A stretch of DNA of 64,000 bases from Cadophora sp. MPI-SDFR-AT-0126 (GCA_020747065.1 JAGMVK010000017.1:434001-498000); one strand, 5' to 3'. Numbered from the stretch's first letter, positions 10,989 to 23,093 are shown. The notes: generated by a model not told the origin, from the sequence alone. Numbers and translations: made by a program.

Positions 10989-12859
10989 TTACCCCATACT
11001 CGCCTTGTTGGTATTTTCAACCTGGGTCCAAGGACTAACGAAGTGTCGGATTCGCTTCGCAGTGAAGTAAACAACAATGCCAAGAGCTCCAAATGCTGCA
11101 GTGATACCACCAAAAAGCCCAAATGCTCCATCATAGCCATGCTTTGAGTACAACGAGACTGTACCGTAGCTGAGAGCAAAGCTGATAACACCACGCATAG
11201 CGCAGATCATGACGAGACAGGATGCTCCGCGCGTCGGGTATGCATCTAGAAGATAGGTTATGCCAGCTGTATTGGCTCCGATGAAAGTGAAGAAATCTGA
11301 AGCTGATCAGTACAGCACTTGTCATATTTCAGAGTGGAAGGATGACTTGCAGCCATTAATAGTGATAACGATTGCCATCCAGTGGTACTTCTCCGGAAAA
11401 GCGGCAGCCTGGCCATAAATAACAGAGAACAAAATACCAAGTAGCAGTGGTACTATGAGGGTCAGAAGTCGATGCTCTGGCTCATGAATACCACCTTTGC
11501 GGCGAGCCATGAACTTGACAATGAAGTCAGAGCCGTAGCCGAGCATCGGAATGCAGACAAATGCCACCACAATCTGTCCCGCCATGGCAACGCTGATATA
11601 TTTGCTGGCCCAGTGATAAGCTTCACCCAGGATGTTGCCGTACGTGAGACCCATAGCGATATTAACGCCGAGAAAGATCCCGTTCATGCTGAAGACCCAG
11701 AACACGTCTGGGAAGAAAAAGAGCTGGCATTGGTGCTTGATACAAGAGAGAGCCTCATTCCAGTCTGCTGCGTTGACAAAGAGCGCCATATCTGATGCAA
11801 GTGTTCGGGGAAGGAAGTTGGTAGTGTCGAGGACTCGCTCGTCATGAACAGTTACGAATTGTTGATTTTGTTTTGGATTCTCGACGTCGGATCTCGCAAT
11901 TGTCGACTCGGAAAGATCTCTGTTGGCACCCATTCCTTCATAAGCTGCAAGTGGCCTGACATATTTCGTCTCCGGGACGAAGAATATCGCCAGGACAAGG
12001 ACCAAGCCGCTGAATCCAGCAAAAAGATAATACCAAGCTCTCCATCCAATCGTGGAGGCAATGTAACTTGTGAGGATGATAAGTGTGCCACTGATGATGG
12101 TTTGGATAGAGGAGAAGAACTGTTGGTATCTTGCACGCTCGTGCAGGAAAAACACCTCCTAACTAGAAGTAAGCATTTCGAGTTTCGGTCAAGTTACAAG
12201 TCTATACGAGATGCTTACCGAGATCATCAAGGGGCAAAGGGCTTCGCTCTGACCAGCAGCCAAGCCAAGAACGCATCGAGCTGCAAAGTGCCATGCGTAT
12301 CCCTGATTTGTAGCACAAAGGATCAGAGAGACAACAAGAAGCACACAGGATCCCAAGAAGACTGGTCGCCGGCCAATTGCTAGAGCCAAAGGCATAGAAA
12401 TCATATTACCGATACCCATGAAAAGAGATGGGACTGAATCGGTTAGGTAGAGTCTTCAGAGAATGGCGACTGACATACAAGTCATCAAGTTGCTTATATC
12501 TGCATAGGACTTCCCCTGACCTGCATAAGCTGGGATGAACTCCCCCAAGATGCCTCCTAGACCGGAAACCGCAGTGAGACCCATGGTTGAATCTGCAGGG
12601 ACGTCGACTTAGCTTCTCTATGCGAAAAATTGCTGCGATGACGAGACTTACAGGTGCATGTTGTACCCAGGATGACGAGCTTCTGCCACAATGGAATGTT
12701 GAGGGGATCTCTTGGGTCTGAACTTGGGGTAGGAATCAGGATGACTCCTTGGTCGCTGACCAGCTGGACTGTGCCATCCAGGGTTTTCGATGAAGTGTCC
12801 ATTGGAGCTGGTTGGCAAGATTCGATCTGCTCAACACTTGGGCCCTTGACGTCCTGCAT
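10989..12859 (-). CDS. MFS transporter (12-TM, DHA1-like)
   Basis: Major facilitator transporter with a cytosolic N terminus containing the typical fungal DPRDPLNIPLWQK stretch before TM1. GRRPVFLGS is the loop 2-3 motif, followed by an FAARCVLGLAAGQSEA segment. The middle region (ERARYQQFFSSIQTII onward) carries several TM segments and ends with VPETKYVRP before the long central loop. The C-terminal half continues through FTFIGANTAGITYLLDAYP to a final TM and the basic tail AKRIRHFVSPWTQ. At least four introns (near 12.5-12.7, 12.42-12.48, 12.16-12.19 and 11.29-11.36 kb) were placed by reading-frame continuity, so exact boundaries are approximate. The product is about 500 residues. Divergent from the CocE-like hydrolase over 1.1 kb. 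Substrate and direction of transport are unknown. Confidence 0.8.
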
Positions 12860-13991
12860 GTTGACGAGTACTTGAGTAAAGCGCTGCTGACTGTTGATGA
12901 TAGTCGATTAGAGTAGGGAAAGAAGCGACTCTTGAACTGTTCAATTGACCCGCTCCTTCAAAGGAGCTGAAAAGAGAAGGAAAAGATGTCCAGTTTGAGT
13001 ACGTTACGTGTATGCCTCAAGCTCGATGGTCGAGATGAACAAGGGCCTCATTTTGATGCCATCCAGGTCTGCTTTAAATGATTTCTCTGGGTGTACGAGA
13101 CGACTCCCAACTGTCCCAGTAATCGCAAGACCACATCCAAGACACCCGCCATCCTGGGCCTAGGCTTCAACCCAGCGAATATGACAGGCTAAGCGCTTCA
13201 TGGGAAGCCCCTAATTGTGTCTGAGAGTTTTCGCTTACAGTGCTTTTCAAGCCCCGAAAGCCCCGACCCACCCCCGCACTTCGGTCAATGCGGGGTTGTA
13301 AACCCAACAGAACTGCATGATCGGTTCCATTCCCCTGAGAGAGAGCACCAATAGTGGGGAATGGAGACTCTGGTGACACTTCGGGGCTTCTTCCCGGCAG
13401 TTCGAAAGAATCGAAACCTGGGGTGCCAACTTAGAACTTCTCGTCTCCAAGATTCCGGAATGTGGAGGCGGATCTAAATCTGGGGATTAGACTTTCGGCT
13501 GGGAAACCATCGATCCAAGGGTCAAATCACAGCCCCGAGATAACAAACGCTCTTGTTCTGTTGGTGGACTGACTGGCTCACCAAAGCTCGGCAAACCTTT
13601 CGGAGGGAGGTCACAGGCTCGGCTACCTCCTGATTATTGACTCGGGCTCGCTCGGCCATCACTTATTATGGACCCTGAAGAATCCATCCTCCCAGTAGCA
13701 CCTCTTTGAGTTCTCCGTGACAGGTCCACATGAGAATGATGGAGTACTACCCCTCTTTGAATCTCCAGACGTGTCTCCCCGGTACGCAGACGCGATGCTA
13801 ACCTCTCCATCCGACATTGAAAATATAACCTTGGTCTCAACTCATATATCATCGTTCAGTACCCCAGAACGAAGGCAATAGGTTCTCACGAATATCACTA
13901 ATCTCATCAACACTGCTCATTTAACGATCGAACCATATTTCCGGAACAAATTTTGCGAACCTCGCCTTACATTCATCATAGATCTTCAAAA
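12860..13991. promoter_or_regulatory. Divergent promoter between MFS transporter and hydrolase, with AAGCCCCGA repeats
   Basis: 1.13 kb. AAGCCCCGA occurs as a perfect tandem pair at 13249-13257 and 13258-13266 and once inverted (TCGGGGCTT) at 13381-13389. CAGCCCCGA lies at 13531-13538 on the same strand. TCGGAGGGA is at 13600-13608. No gene is supported. Confidence 0.5.
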
Positions 13992-15831
13992 ATGCCTTCT
14001 CCCTGCCAAATCGCACGCAAGCGCATCGCAGAACCCGTCATCGGCGAGAACGGCTACCAAGGTTTCCAACCCGGCAAAACAGAAGTTCTCCCAGCAGGCT
14101 GGAACGGACATAATGCTAAAGCCCTCAAAAGCCCCATCCGCATCGACCACGATGTCTCGATCGTCATGCGCGATGGCTGTCGTCTCTACGTCGACATCTA
14201 TCGGCCCGAGGGTAGCACGGAGAAGATCCCCGCCGTTCTCAGCTGGTCTTTCTACGGCAAGAAATACAGCGCCCTCGAAATGCTACCTATGTGCGTATGG
14301 AATTGCTGCGTACCTCGCTCAGATCTAAGTGGTATCGAGAAGTTCGAAGGCTTAGATCCGCAAGAGTGGTGTCCGAAAGGCTATGCGATTGTGAGTGTTG
14401 ATACGAGGGGCGCGGGGAACAGTGATGGTGAGATTTGTGTCATGGGACAGCAGGATGCGGAGGATGGCTATGATGTTGTCGAGGCTATTGCGAGCATGGA
14501 GTGGTGCAATGGGGCTGTTGGGATGGCTGGAAACTCAGCGCTGGCTATCTCGCAGTGGTTCATTGCTGCACAGCAACCGCCTTCGCTTAAGGCTATTGCT
14601 CCTTGGGAAGGGTCCGGGGATATATACAGGGAGCAGTTTTGTCGAGGTGGGTGGTTCTCGATGAGCAATTTTGACTTAATTGCGAAGGCTATTGTGAGGA
14701 CAGTCTCATTCGGGCTTGGAGGATTTCGAGGAAATGTACCGCAGGTCACCGGTCTCAAGTCCATTTTGGGAGGACAAAAGAGTCGACATGACGAAGATCA
14801 AATGTCCAGCTTTCATCCGCGGTTCCGATGTGAGCAGTATTCACACCATGGGCTCGATTCGGGCATGGCTAGAGCTTCCTCACAACGACAAATGGCTCTG
14901 GTGGGGAAGTAAACAAGAATGGTACGAGCTGTATAGCATACCTCACGCCATGGAGGAGTTAACCACATTTTTCGACTTCTACCTGAAAGGCAAGAAGAAC
15001 GACTGGCTCAAGACCCCAAAAGTCCGCTGGTCCGCCCTACAATTCGGCGACCGCGAAGCAATCGATGACATCCCCCTCGAAGACTTCCCCGTCCCAGGAA
15101 CAGAATACCGCGAATTTTTCCTGCAAAACAACAACAAACTTCTATCTCAACCCCAATCCTCACCCTCGACTCTATCCTACAACTCAGAACAACACACCTC
15201 CTTCGTCGAGTTCATACACACCTTCCCCACCAAAGCACGCCTCATTGGCCTCCCCAAAGCAATCCTCTACATGTCCTGTCCCTCCCGCGACGATTTCACC
15301 GTCTTCGTGATCCTCCGCAAGAAAGATCGTGATGGCAAAGACCTCATGCATCTAAATTTCCCGTTCTCCGCTACGCCAATCAAGTCAATCGATGAGATCC
15401 CCGAGAAGGACCGCGCTAGTCTGAATCTGCATCTTGGATCGAACGGAATCATGCGAGCTTCGCATCGTGCGATCGATTCTGAAAAGAGTATTCATCCGCA
15501 ATTCCCATTCCATCCCCATACGAAGCAGGAGAAGGTAGAGCCGGGAACGGTGGTCAGGTTGGAGATTGGGATCTGGGCGATGGGTGTGGATTTTGACGAA
15601 GGGGAGTCGATCAGTTTACGGGTACGTAGTTATCCTCAAACCTCCCTCTACTGTGAGACCTGGTGGGACTAATCAATATTATAGGTCGGTGGTCAGTTTC
15701 CTAGTTTGGCAGAGTACAAGAGTTTCTCTGGCCCGAGACCTGAGCATGAGTTGAATAGAGGAGAACATCTCATACACTGTGGTGGAGAGTATCCCAGCTC
15801 AGTTATTTTACCTTTTACCCCCGTGAATTAG
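13992..15831 (+). CDS. CocE/NonD-type alpha/beta-hydrolase (X-Pro dipeptidyl-peptidase S15-like) with an apparent frameshift
   Basis: Serine hydrolase of the CocE/NonD family, acting on ester or amide bonds. The N-terminal half shows IVMRDGCRLYVDIYRPEG and SVDTRGAGNSDG. The nucleophile elbow is probably MAGNSALAISQW. The second half contains KIKCPAFIRGSDVSSIHT and a jelly-roll C terminus. A last intron (GTACGT near 15622 to TAG at about 15684) joins SISLRV to GGQFPSLAEY; the protein ends NRGEHLIHCGGEY...TPVN. The ATG at 13992 (MPSPCQIARK) is the first in frame. Odd: the frame of the first half continues into nonsense after AIVR (about 14694), while the family-like continuation GLEDFEEMYRRSP is in the +1 frame from about 14700. 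The switch must fall between 14698 and about 14716. No intron of usual size fits it without deleting conserved sequence. Either the gene is recently broken or this is a one-base sequence error. Confidence 0.8.
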
Positions 15832-15921
15832 AAAAATGTAGCCTAAAAAAAGTCCATTGTTTGTGTGGAATCATATACAAATTCGCATTTGGCAGTCGCG
15901 TGAAAAGTACTCAACTCAAAT

Positions 15922-18644
15922 CTATAGTCCAAGCCAACGCGTTGTTTCAGGAATTGTAAGCAACGCTTTTAGAGATGTCTCAGCGTCCACAGTGACCTCT
16001 CTCGACGTCGTCGCCAAAATGACTTGATACTTGCCCTGTTCAATACACCAATTTTCCTCTACCTCATCCCAATAACTCATAGCATAAGGATCTATCGCCA
16101 CCTTTACCTCTCTGATCTCTCCAGCTTCTAGATAGCACTTCTCAAATCCATGGAGTTCCTTCGTAGGCCGAGCCATCTTAGACTCTAAGGCAGACACATA
16201 AAGCTGGACTACTTCTGCTCCAGCAACTGACCCAGTGTTTTCTATCTTGCATATGGCGTGAGTTTGGGGAGGTTTCTGTCCATTGATGTTGGCGTTGGAT
16301 GAGGTCTCCAAAACGAGGCCGGACAATTTGAAAGTCGTGTATGAGAGGCCATGACCGAAGCTCCATTGTGGTGCACGACCTATCTTGTCGTAGTACTTGT
16401 AACCAACATAGATATCCTCACCATAAAGGCACCTACCCTGCGTGTTGCCGAAGTTCAAATATGTTGGGTCATCTTTTGCTTCATGCGGCCATGACATGGG
16501 GAGTTTTCCACATGGGTTCTGGTCTCCGAATAGAACATCTGCGATACCATTGCCGGCCTCGTTGCCGCCATACCAAGCTTGAATGATGGATCGGACTTGA
16601 CTTGCCCATGGCATTGATATTGGACTACCCGAAAGATTGATAACAGTGGTTTTGGAGCAGGCTGATGCGACTCTCGATATCAAAGTATCAACCATAGCCG
16701 GTAAAGACATGGAGGTCCGATCGTTTCCTTCTCCTTCCCACTCTCCCTGTTACGAGGAATCAGCTGTGTTTCCTGCCAGAACATGAAACTTGAGATAATT
16801 GATGAAAGTAATAAATCAGTCACGCGGTAGAAACGACGTACACTCAATCCAGTGCAGATAATTGTGTACTCCGCTGCTGCGGCAGCTTTCTCGGCTCTCC
16901 TAATTCCTTCTTCGACATCGATTCGTGGGCATGCACCGATCTTTGCTCCACCTCCTCCAAAACCGACTCCACCATCTTTGTGATAGGTCGATGTTGCAGC
17001 ACTTCCGAACTCCAAACGAAGCTTGTAGGTATTCCCAGCCACAACTTCTCGTTCTCCCAGCTCCTCCACGGTTCCCTCGCCAAGAAAAGTGTTACCAGGT
17101 TTCTGTGAGCTGGTATTATCAATGATCAATTCGTCATCAATGAATAAATTAGCAGTTCCACAACAACTCAAGCCAAAGTCCCATGTTCCAGAAGTTTGTG
17201 GAATGAAGTCGGCCTCAACGCTTGCGTAAAAGAGATTGGGGTTGAGCTCTGGGTGAAAGAAGTCAACAAGCTGGAAATATGTCTGGGCTAATGGTGTTTG
17301 GGTTATCAAGGTTCTATTTTCTGTTGTGACAGGCTCATTGAAGAAGTACATCGTACAATTACGAAGTGACCGTTCGTTCAGAAGTGGAAGTGTTCTATGA
17401 GCGTAGACTCCAACCTCGTACGCTATCTCGACATCGGGCTCCAATTTCGCTTTAATGGCATCGAAGGGATGGATCGTATAGTATGGCTCGATGGCATTGC
17501 TCCCAAGACCAAGTATCGACAAATCTTGCATATGTGAGCCAATCAATGCAATCTTCTTGACCTTTTTCGGTATCGGAAGCACAGCCTCATCGTTCTTGAG
17601 AAGCACCAAAGTACTTCCACAGATCTTCCTGTTAATAGCACGATCTTCTGGACAGTCCCGTTGGCTTTCTGTTGATGAGACTGTCACCCGGCTGGCTTCT
17701 TTAACAAATTCAAGGACCCTCCTGGCTCTTTGATCGAGTACAGATTGTTTGACATTCAGCGTAGCGATGGCGGATTTTAAATTTTCACCACGGAACATGG
17801 TCTTTCCGGGCATCTCCAGGTCGAGTCCAGCATTCACTGCGGTATGTCCAACGAAGGTGCCAAACCTAGATAATCGCTTCAGTACGCCACCACAACAAAT
17901 GGGAGCAGGATTGATGATAGTACCAGTCGCTCATTACCAGAGGATTCCATTTCCATTCTGCACGGACAACTTGTTCAATATATGGATGCTCTGAACAATG
18001 GAAGCCATTGACCTTGTTATACGCGGTCATCAGCGCTCCAGGATTGGCATCTCGAGCAGCAATCTGAAAAGGACGTAGATAAACTTCGCGAAGAGCTCTT
18101 GCAGTTACTACAGCATTCAAGCTGTACTTCTTGTCTTCTTGGTCATTGCAGACGAAATGCTTGATAGTCGATACGACACCAGTAGATTGACACCCTGTGA
18201 TAATTGCTGCTGCCAATGCACCGGTCAAGTGCGGATCTTCTGAGTATGCCTCCGCGTTTCTACCGCCCAACGGAGACCGTGTGATATTGACAGTAGGGCC
18301 AAGCCAGCAGTGCACACCCTTTGCGATACATTCCTTACCAAGAAGCTGACCTGCCTCTCCAAGCAACTCCTTGTCCCAAGTTGCAGCCAGCGCCGTTCCA
18401 CAGGGCAATGCAGCTCCTGGGACACTTTGAAAGAACTTCGTACCACGTATTCCAGTAGGGCCATCGCTCATACGAACAGACGGCACATTATACTGTTCAA
18501 TGGGATATGTATGCCACCAGTCGAGGCCTCCCGTAAAGTCAGTTTCCAATTCAAGACAACGACAGAATCCATTTTACCAGTCAACAAGGCCACTTTTTGC
18601 TCGACAGTAAGCTTTTTCAGGACATCTTCCACGACGAACGACAT
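15922..18644 (-). CDS. GH3 beta-glucosidase with PA14 insert, no signal peptide (intracellular)
   Basis: Glycoside hydrolase family 3 beta-glucosidase-like enzyme of about 850 residues. The N-terminal barrel starts at MSFVVEDVLKKLTVEQK. After an intron it reads LDWWHTYPIEQYNVPSVRMSDGP, and SDW (split by an intron near 17.9 kb) supplies the catalytic Asp nucleophile. The PA14 domain lies mid-protein around SVEADFIPQTSGTWDFGLSC, inserted in the second GH3 domain as in the Kluyveromyces-type enzymes. GEWEGEGNDR, opening the last exon at about 16.73 kb, carries the candidate acid/base Glu. A fibronectin-III-like C-terminal domain follows. The N terminus has no hydrophobic signal, so the enzyme is predicted to be intracellular. 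Its start faces that of a sugar-porter gene 1.3 kb away, suggesting uptake of an intact glycoside followed by internal hydrolysis (inference). The stop is 90 bp from the convergent hydrolase gene. Confidence 0.9.
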
Positions 18645-19960
18645 TATGAGGTGAGAAAACCGAGCTGAAACTGACAATACACAGGAATAAAAAGGCAGAA
18701 AATAAAGCCTGTCGTGGAAAATTGCAGTGCAGCTATTCTAGGTTGCGCCCACTGTAAGGTTGTGCCATAAGAAGCGAGGATCTAGATCTAGCATTGACAT
18801 ATGGGGAGAGAGTATCTAACGCAATCTAGATAATAATTCCAGAACAGGGCAATGCTTGTTCCTACGGAAGTACTGAGGAGGCACAATTAGTGCAATCTTT
18901 GTAGGTATCTATGCGACGAAGATGGGGTTTTCTGTGGCTTGTTTAGATTGAATAAAATCTGACTCGCGCGAGAAGCCTCGCTAATCTTGTTGATTACTGA
19001 ACAGTGAAATACCCCACCATTGACCTCGATAAAGCATTTCCTCGTGTTTTACAAGCTCACCAGCAATACGTTTCGTACTTACCTACAAGCAGACTTTTAG
19101 ACAATCATAAAAATTGAGCTTTAATAGTCTAACCACAACAGCTGCAAGGAATGTTTGTACCGGCAGAAAGAACATTTGACAGAAAAAAGGTACGGTAGCA
19201 CCGCGTCCTTCCAATCGCCACTTTTTGGTTATGTCCTGACTCATGTTGCCTTAGACAATTCGCTGAGAAGAAGCATAGCGACTCATGAATGCTCCCGCTG
19301 CCGCTTAAGCGAATCTAGACAAACCTACTTTCCCCTCCCCTTCCACCCCTGCCCATTTTCACAACCCTGATCACCACAAACTCGGATATGGATCCGTCCC
19401 AGCTTTGGACTTCTTTCCGCCCTGATACATACTCCTCAACACAGTGTGCATTGCTTGTGGGATGGATTTCCTGAATCAGTATACGATGTCCATGCCTTGT
19501 GGGGTAACTGGGTTGTCAGGACTAGCTTCGTCTTACCGTCTAGCAGTCTGCATGTTGTATCTGTGCACGGCTGTCGATACCTTTTGAAGAGTCAATGAAG
19601 CCGAAAGAGCCATATATCATAACCATGATATCGGGATGCTTCGCTGCATGGGGAAAGGTAGTCCATGTCAGAGAATCAGAGAACGAGCTATCAGTCCGCT
19701 TGGGGTATTTGGGCATGGAGAGGCTCACATATCATCCCAGAACGACGGTGCGGCCCCAGAAAATGGCCCCGTGTAACGGTTGGTCTTATCAAATTCACGG
19801 AGATAAGACTGCTCTGGTGGCTTACTGTGTTATCTAGCCTTGAATGCATAATAGTGAGTGAGCGTCCGGCCTTCGTTTTGTATATTATTGTTGTCATTTC
19901 ATAACGACAATCACGACCCACCGTCACTTTTGTCAATTTTTTTTCAATTGAACAGCAGAA
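18645..19960. promoter_or_regulatory. Divergent promoter between GH3 beta-glucosidase and sugar transporter
   Basis: 1.3 kb between divergent ATGs. A CT-rich stretch near 19333-19360 and an oligo-T tract just before the transporter ATG (about 19939-19946) are visible. SYGGGG (CreA-type) words occur at 19012-19017, 19499-19504 and 19754-19759, no more often than chance. No gene seen. Confidence 0.45.
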
Positions 19961-21845
19961 ATGGGAAACATGATTGCGAACTTGTCACGACCGAGAGTCC
20001 CTGCGTCCTCTCTGGCCCTCAACATTCTTCTCATTATCTGTGCATGCGTGACTTCAGCTGTAAGTCATCGCTCCTGTAGTTTGAGCTTTGTAATGCGAGG
20101 AAGAATACTAACATGGCATTCATAGACCACAGGATATGATGGTTCCATGATGTACTATTGCTCTGATCGGAATATCTAGTCTTGTCAGATCGCTAATCGA
20201 TCCACCAGGAATGGGCTCAACATTCTCCCTTCTTATTCGGAGTACTTCAATATCAATACTGCTACTCAAGGGCTCAGCACATCCGCCATCTACATAGGCA
20301 GCGTGATCGCCGGTCTCACCTATTCTCCAGTAACCGACAAGCTTGGGAGACGGGCAGCTCTGTTCTGGGCGGCAGCCATCACCATCGTTTTCGTCATCCT
20401 TCAAACATGCGCCGTGAACATTGCCATGTTCGTTGTCGCCAGGATCATGATTGGCTATGGTAATGCAGCGTCGACGATTGCGGCTCCGACTTACGTCGCC
20501 GAGACACTGCCATACAAGTGGCGTGGCTGGGGCCTGGCTCTGATCACGGATTTCTATTATGTTGGTAGGGAATACAAACTTCGCTGCAAGTTCTTTACTA
20601 ATATCATCTCTGCTCGTAGGTGGCTTGATCGCAGCCGGCATCACCTTTGGCACGGCCAACATGAACTCCACATGGTCATGGCGGCTCCCGTCGCTCTTTC
20701 AGCTACTCTTCAGCATAGTCTGTATTGCCATTCTCCCTTTCATGCCAGAATCACCTCGTTGGTTGATCTATCAAGGCCGCAACGAAGAGGCCTTGCAAGT
20801 TCTCGCACAGACTTGCGCGGATGGAGATGATCAGACTCCCATTGTCCTTGCGCAATACAAGGAAATCTTTGATACCATTCAATATGAGAAGAACGCAGGT
20901 GAAACGCTTTCTGTCAAGCAAATGTTCAAGACTCCTAGTGCAAGGAAGAGAGTCATTCTCGTCATCAGTTGCGCTCTTGGTACTGTCATCGTCGGTATGT
21001 ATTCCTCCTGATACTGAACAAAGTATGGCGCTAAGAAAGGGCTAGGGAATCAAATTGCAAGCTAGTGAGTGTCCCTACCTTGAGCAACCTTGGGTGTTGC
21101 CCTCTGCCCCTTGTGCGGAGCGTCACAAGCTAATTGTGTGTAGCTATTTTGGCACAATGCTGACCAACGCTGGTGTTACTGACACGACTGTTCAGCTTGA
21201 GATCGTAAGTTGCTTCTTATTCTAGTCCCCTCAGATTTTCATACTCACACTAGTGTCTTCATCTAATAGAACATTATACTCAATGCTTTCTGTCTCGTCT
21301 GCGCCATCGCCGGTACAGCTTTCGGCGAGAAAGTCGGTCGTCGCATAAACGCTCTCGTCTCGACCATCCTCCTCACGATCTTCCTCTATCTGATCGGCGT
21401 CCTGACAAAGCTCTACGGAAACTCGGACAACGAGGCAGGATCATACGGCACCGTTGCATGCATATTCCTGTTCATGGGATCATATTCCTGGGCCTGGACA
21501 CCTCTCGCTTTCCTGTACCCTCCGGAGATCCTCAACTACGCAATTCGTGCGACTGGCATGGGCCTGAACACTTTCTTCATGTTTGGTTTCGGGCTGCTGT
21601 GCGTCTTCAGCTTGCCGTTTGCGTTGGAAAGCTTGGGATGGAAGACCTATATCATGAACGCAAGTTGGAATATCGCGTTGATTGTATTCATCTACTTTTT
21701 CTGGGTCGAAACCAAGGGGAAAACGCTAGAAGAGATCGACATTTTGTTCGAAGGCGTGAAGCATAGCGATGGTCCGAACATCCGAGAGGTTGAGAATGGA
21801 AAGGTGGACCTGGATCTAACTCTCACACACGATGAGAAGAAGTAA
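19961..21845 (+). CDS. MFS sugar transporter (sugar porter family, lactose-permease/cellodextrin type)
   Basis: Twelve-TM sugar:H+ symporter-like protein. Family signatures are TTGYDGSMMNGL after TM1, DKLGRRA between TM2 and TM3, the PESPRWL motif after TM6, and VETKGKTLEEID at the end of TM12. The start ATG 19961 gives MGNMIANLSRP. Introns follow CACVTSA, GSMM, TDFYYV and CALGTVIV, and two more lie between 21.0 and 21.27 kb. All are short GT-AG introns. The GYDGS stretch resembles the fungal lactose/cellobiose uptake subgroup more than hexose transporters, though this was judged by eye. Divergent from the intracellular GH3 enzyme, an arrangement like that of imported cellodextrins hydrolysed in the cytosol. 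About 520 residues; plasma membrane. Confidence 0.87.
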
Positions 21846-23093
21846 AGGCGGATATTTTGAAGCTACACGTTACCTGTTGACACAGAAATATACTATTCCT
21901 TTATTTCTTGACCACACGGCATGACAGAATTGACAATGGTCCGCGATGGCTTAAGTTACCAGACCCCTGGGTAAATTGTCAACATACTGTTGATTTCTAC
22001 GCAAGTATGTGTTCGTATCATTGCACGTACGAGATCGCGCCCTACACCCAGTACATGTTCTCTACACTTCTCCAAGTAGGTACAGCCGCACAAATAATTA
22101 TTCTCACATGCGGCAGCTGGCGAACTCAGCAAAAATTCCTTCATACAAAATCATACCTTGAATCCACGAAGAATCCCCAGATAAGATGCATCGTTAGCGA
22201 TTGTACTTCTCTGGCGAACGTTTCAACTCTTTTGGGAACAGAAGCTCAGATACCATGCAAGCACTTCAGTCAGCGTGCCTCATGCAATAAGATCAATGGT
22301 AAGATAGACCTGCAACACCACAGATAAACAAACGGATAAGAAGGCGATCGAGAGATAAGGATGGGGTAGCGGGCGTGAAAGTGGGGTAAGGGGAGAGAGA
22401 TAAGATTTTTTTTCTTCGAGTCATGTGGTGAGGGGATTCTGATAGATAGTGAGATTGCGGATTGGAGATTAGATTGCTCGTTATCGGGATTTTGAGGGAA
22501 TGTGGACGTGTGAAGGTACTACTTCGTCAGGTTACTTATGTATTGAGACGCGGTATTGCTTCTCCCAAGTTGTGAGATGTGTGGACGAATTTAGAAACGA
22601 AGAGAGGAATTTGAGAGAAGAAGGGCGAGAGAGGGGTCATGCAATCATGTAACTTTTATTTTCGTGTTAAGCCAGAGATGCATGCAATGAGCAGCACAAT
22701 GGCAAAAGCATTCCTGCCATTCCTTTCCTTCCTTCCATTCCATTCCCACGCCCATCCATGTCTACTCCCACACTCCTCCCGAGATCCCTCGCCTCGTGTC
22801 TGCAGTCAGTGTCATGGCTCGAATTGAGACATTGACAATGCGCAACCGGGCGAAATTAGACCGACATTAACGACATCCGTCGGTATTTTTGGTGAAAGAA
22901 AAACATGCAACTGGCTTCAAGTGAGGTTGGTGATAGTACATTGCTGGATTTTTGATTGTCCAGCAGTTCTCGGCAAAGCGCGAGGTCGGCAAAGAAAAAT
23001 TCGTTATTGGTGGTATCATCGACGAAGAAGCAAGAATAGAGAAGCCGCCGCCGTTCCAGTAATGAGATCCCTTTGCCTGGGGATACGGGAAGC
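21846..23093. other. Convergent intergenic region with GATA-site cluster
   Basis: About 1.25 kb between the stops of the sugar transporter and areB. A purine-rich stretch at 22321-22450 contains five HGATAR words (near 22322, 22352, 22398, 22440 and 22444). A CT-rich run (about 22715-22790) follows. An open frame at 21908-22327 lacks an ATG start and any recognisable domain, so it was not called. Confidence 0.45.

Noticed and set aside
19012..19759. CreA-type SYGGGG words in the GH3/transporter promoter
   Set aside because: Three matches in 1.3 kb is about the number expected by chance, so no carbon-repression claim is made from them.
21908..22327. 139-codon frame after the sugar transporter
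   Set aside because: Starts at a TTG, has no domain, and lies in 3' flanking sequence.
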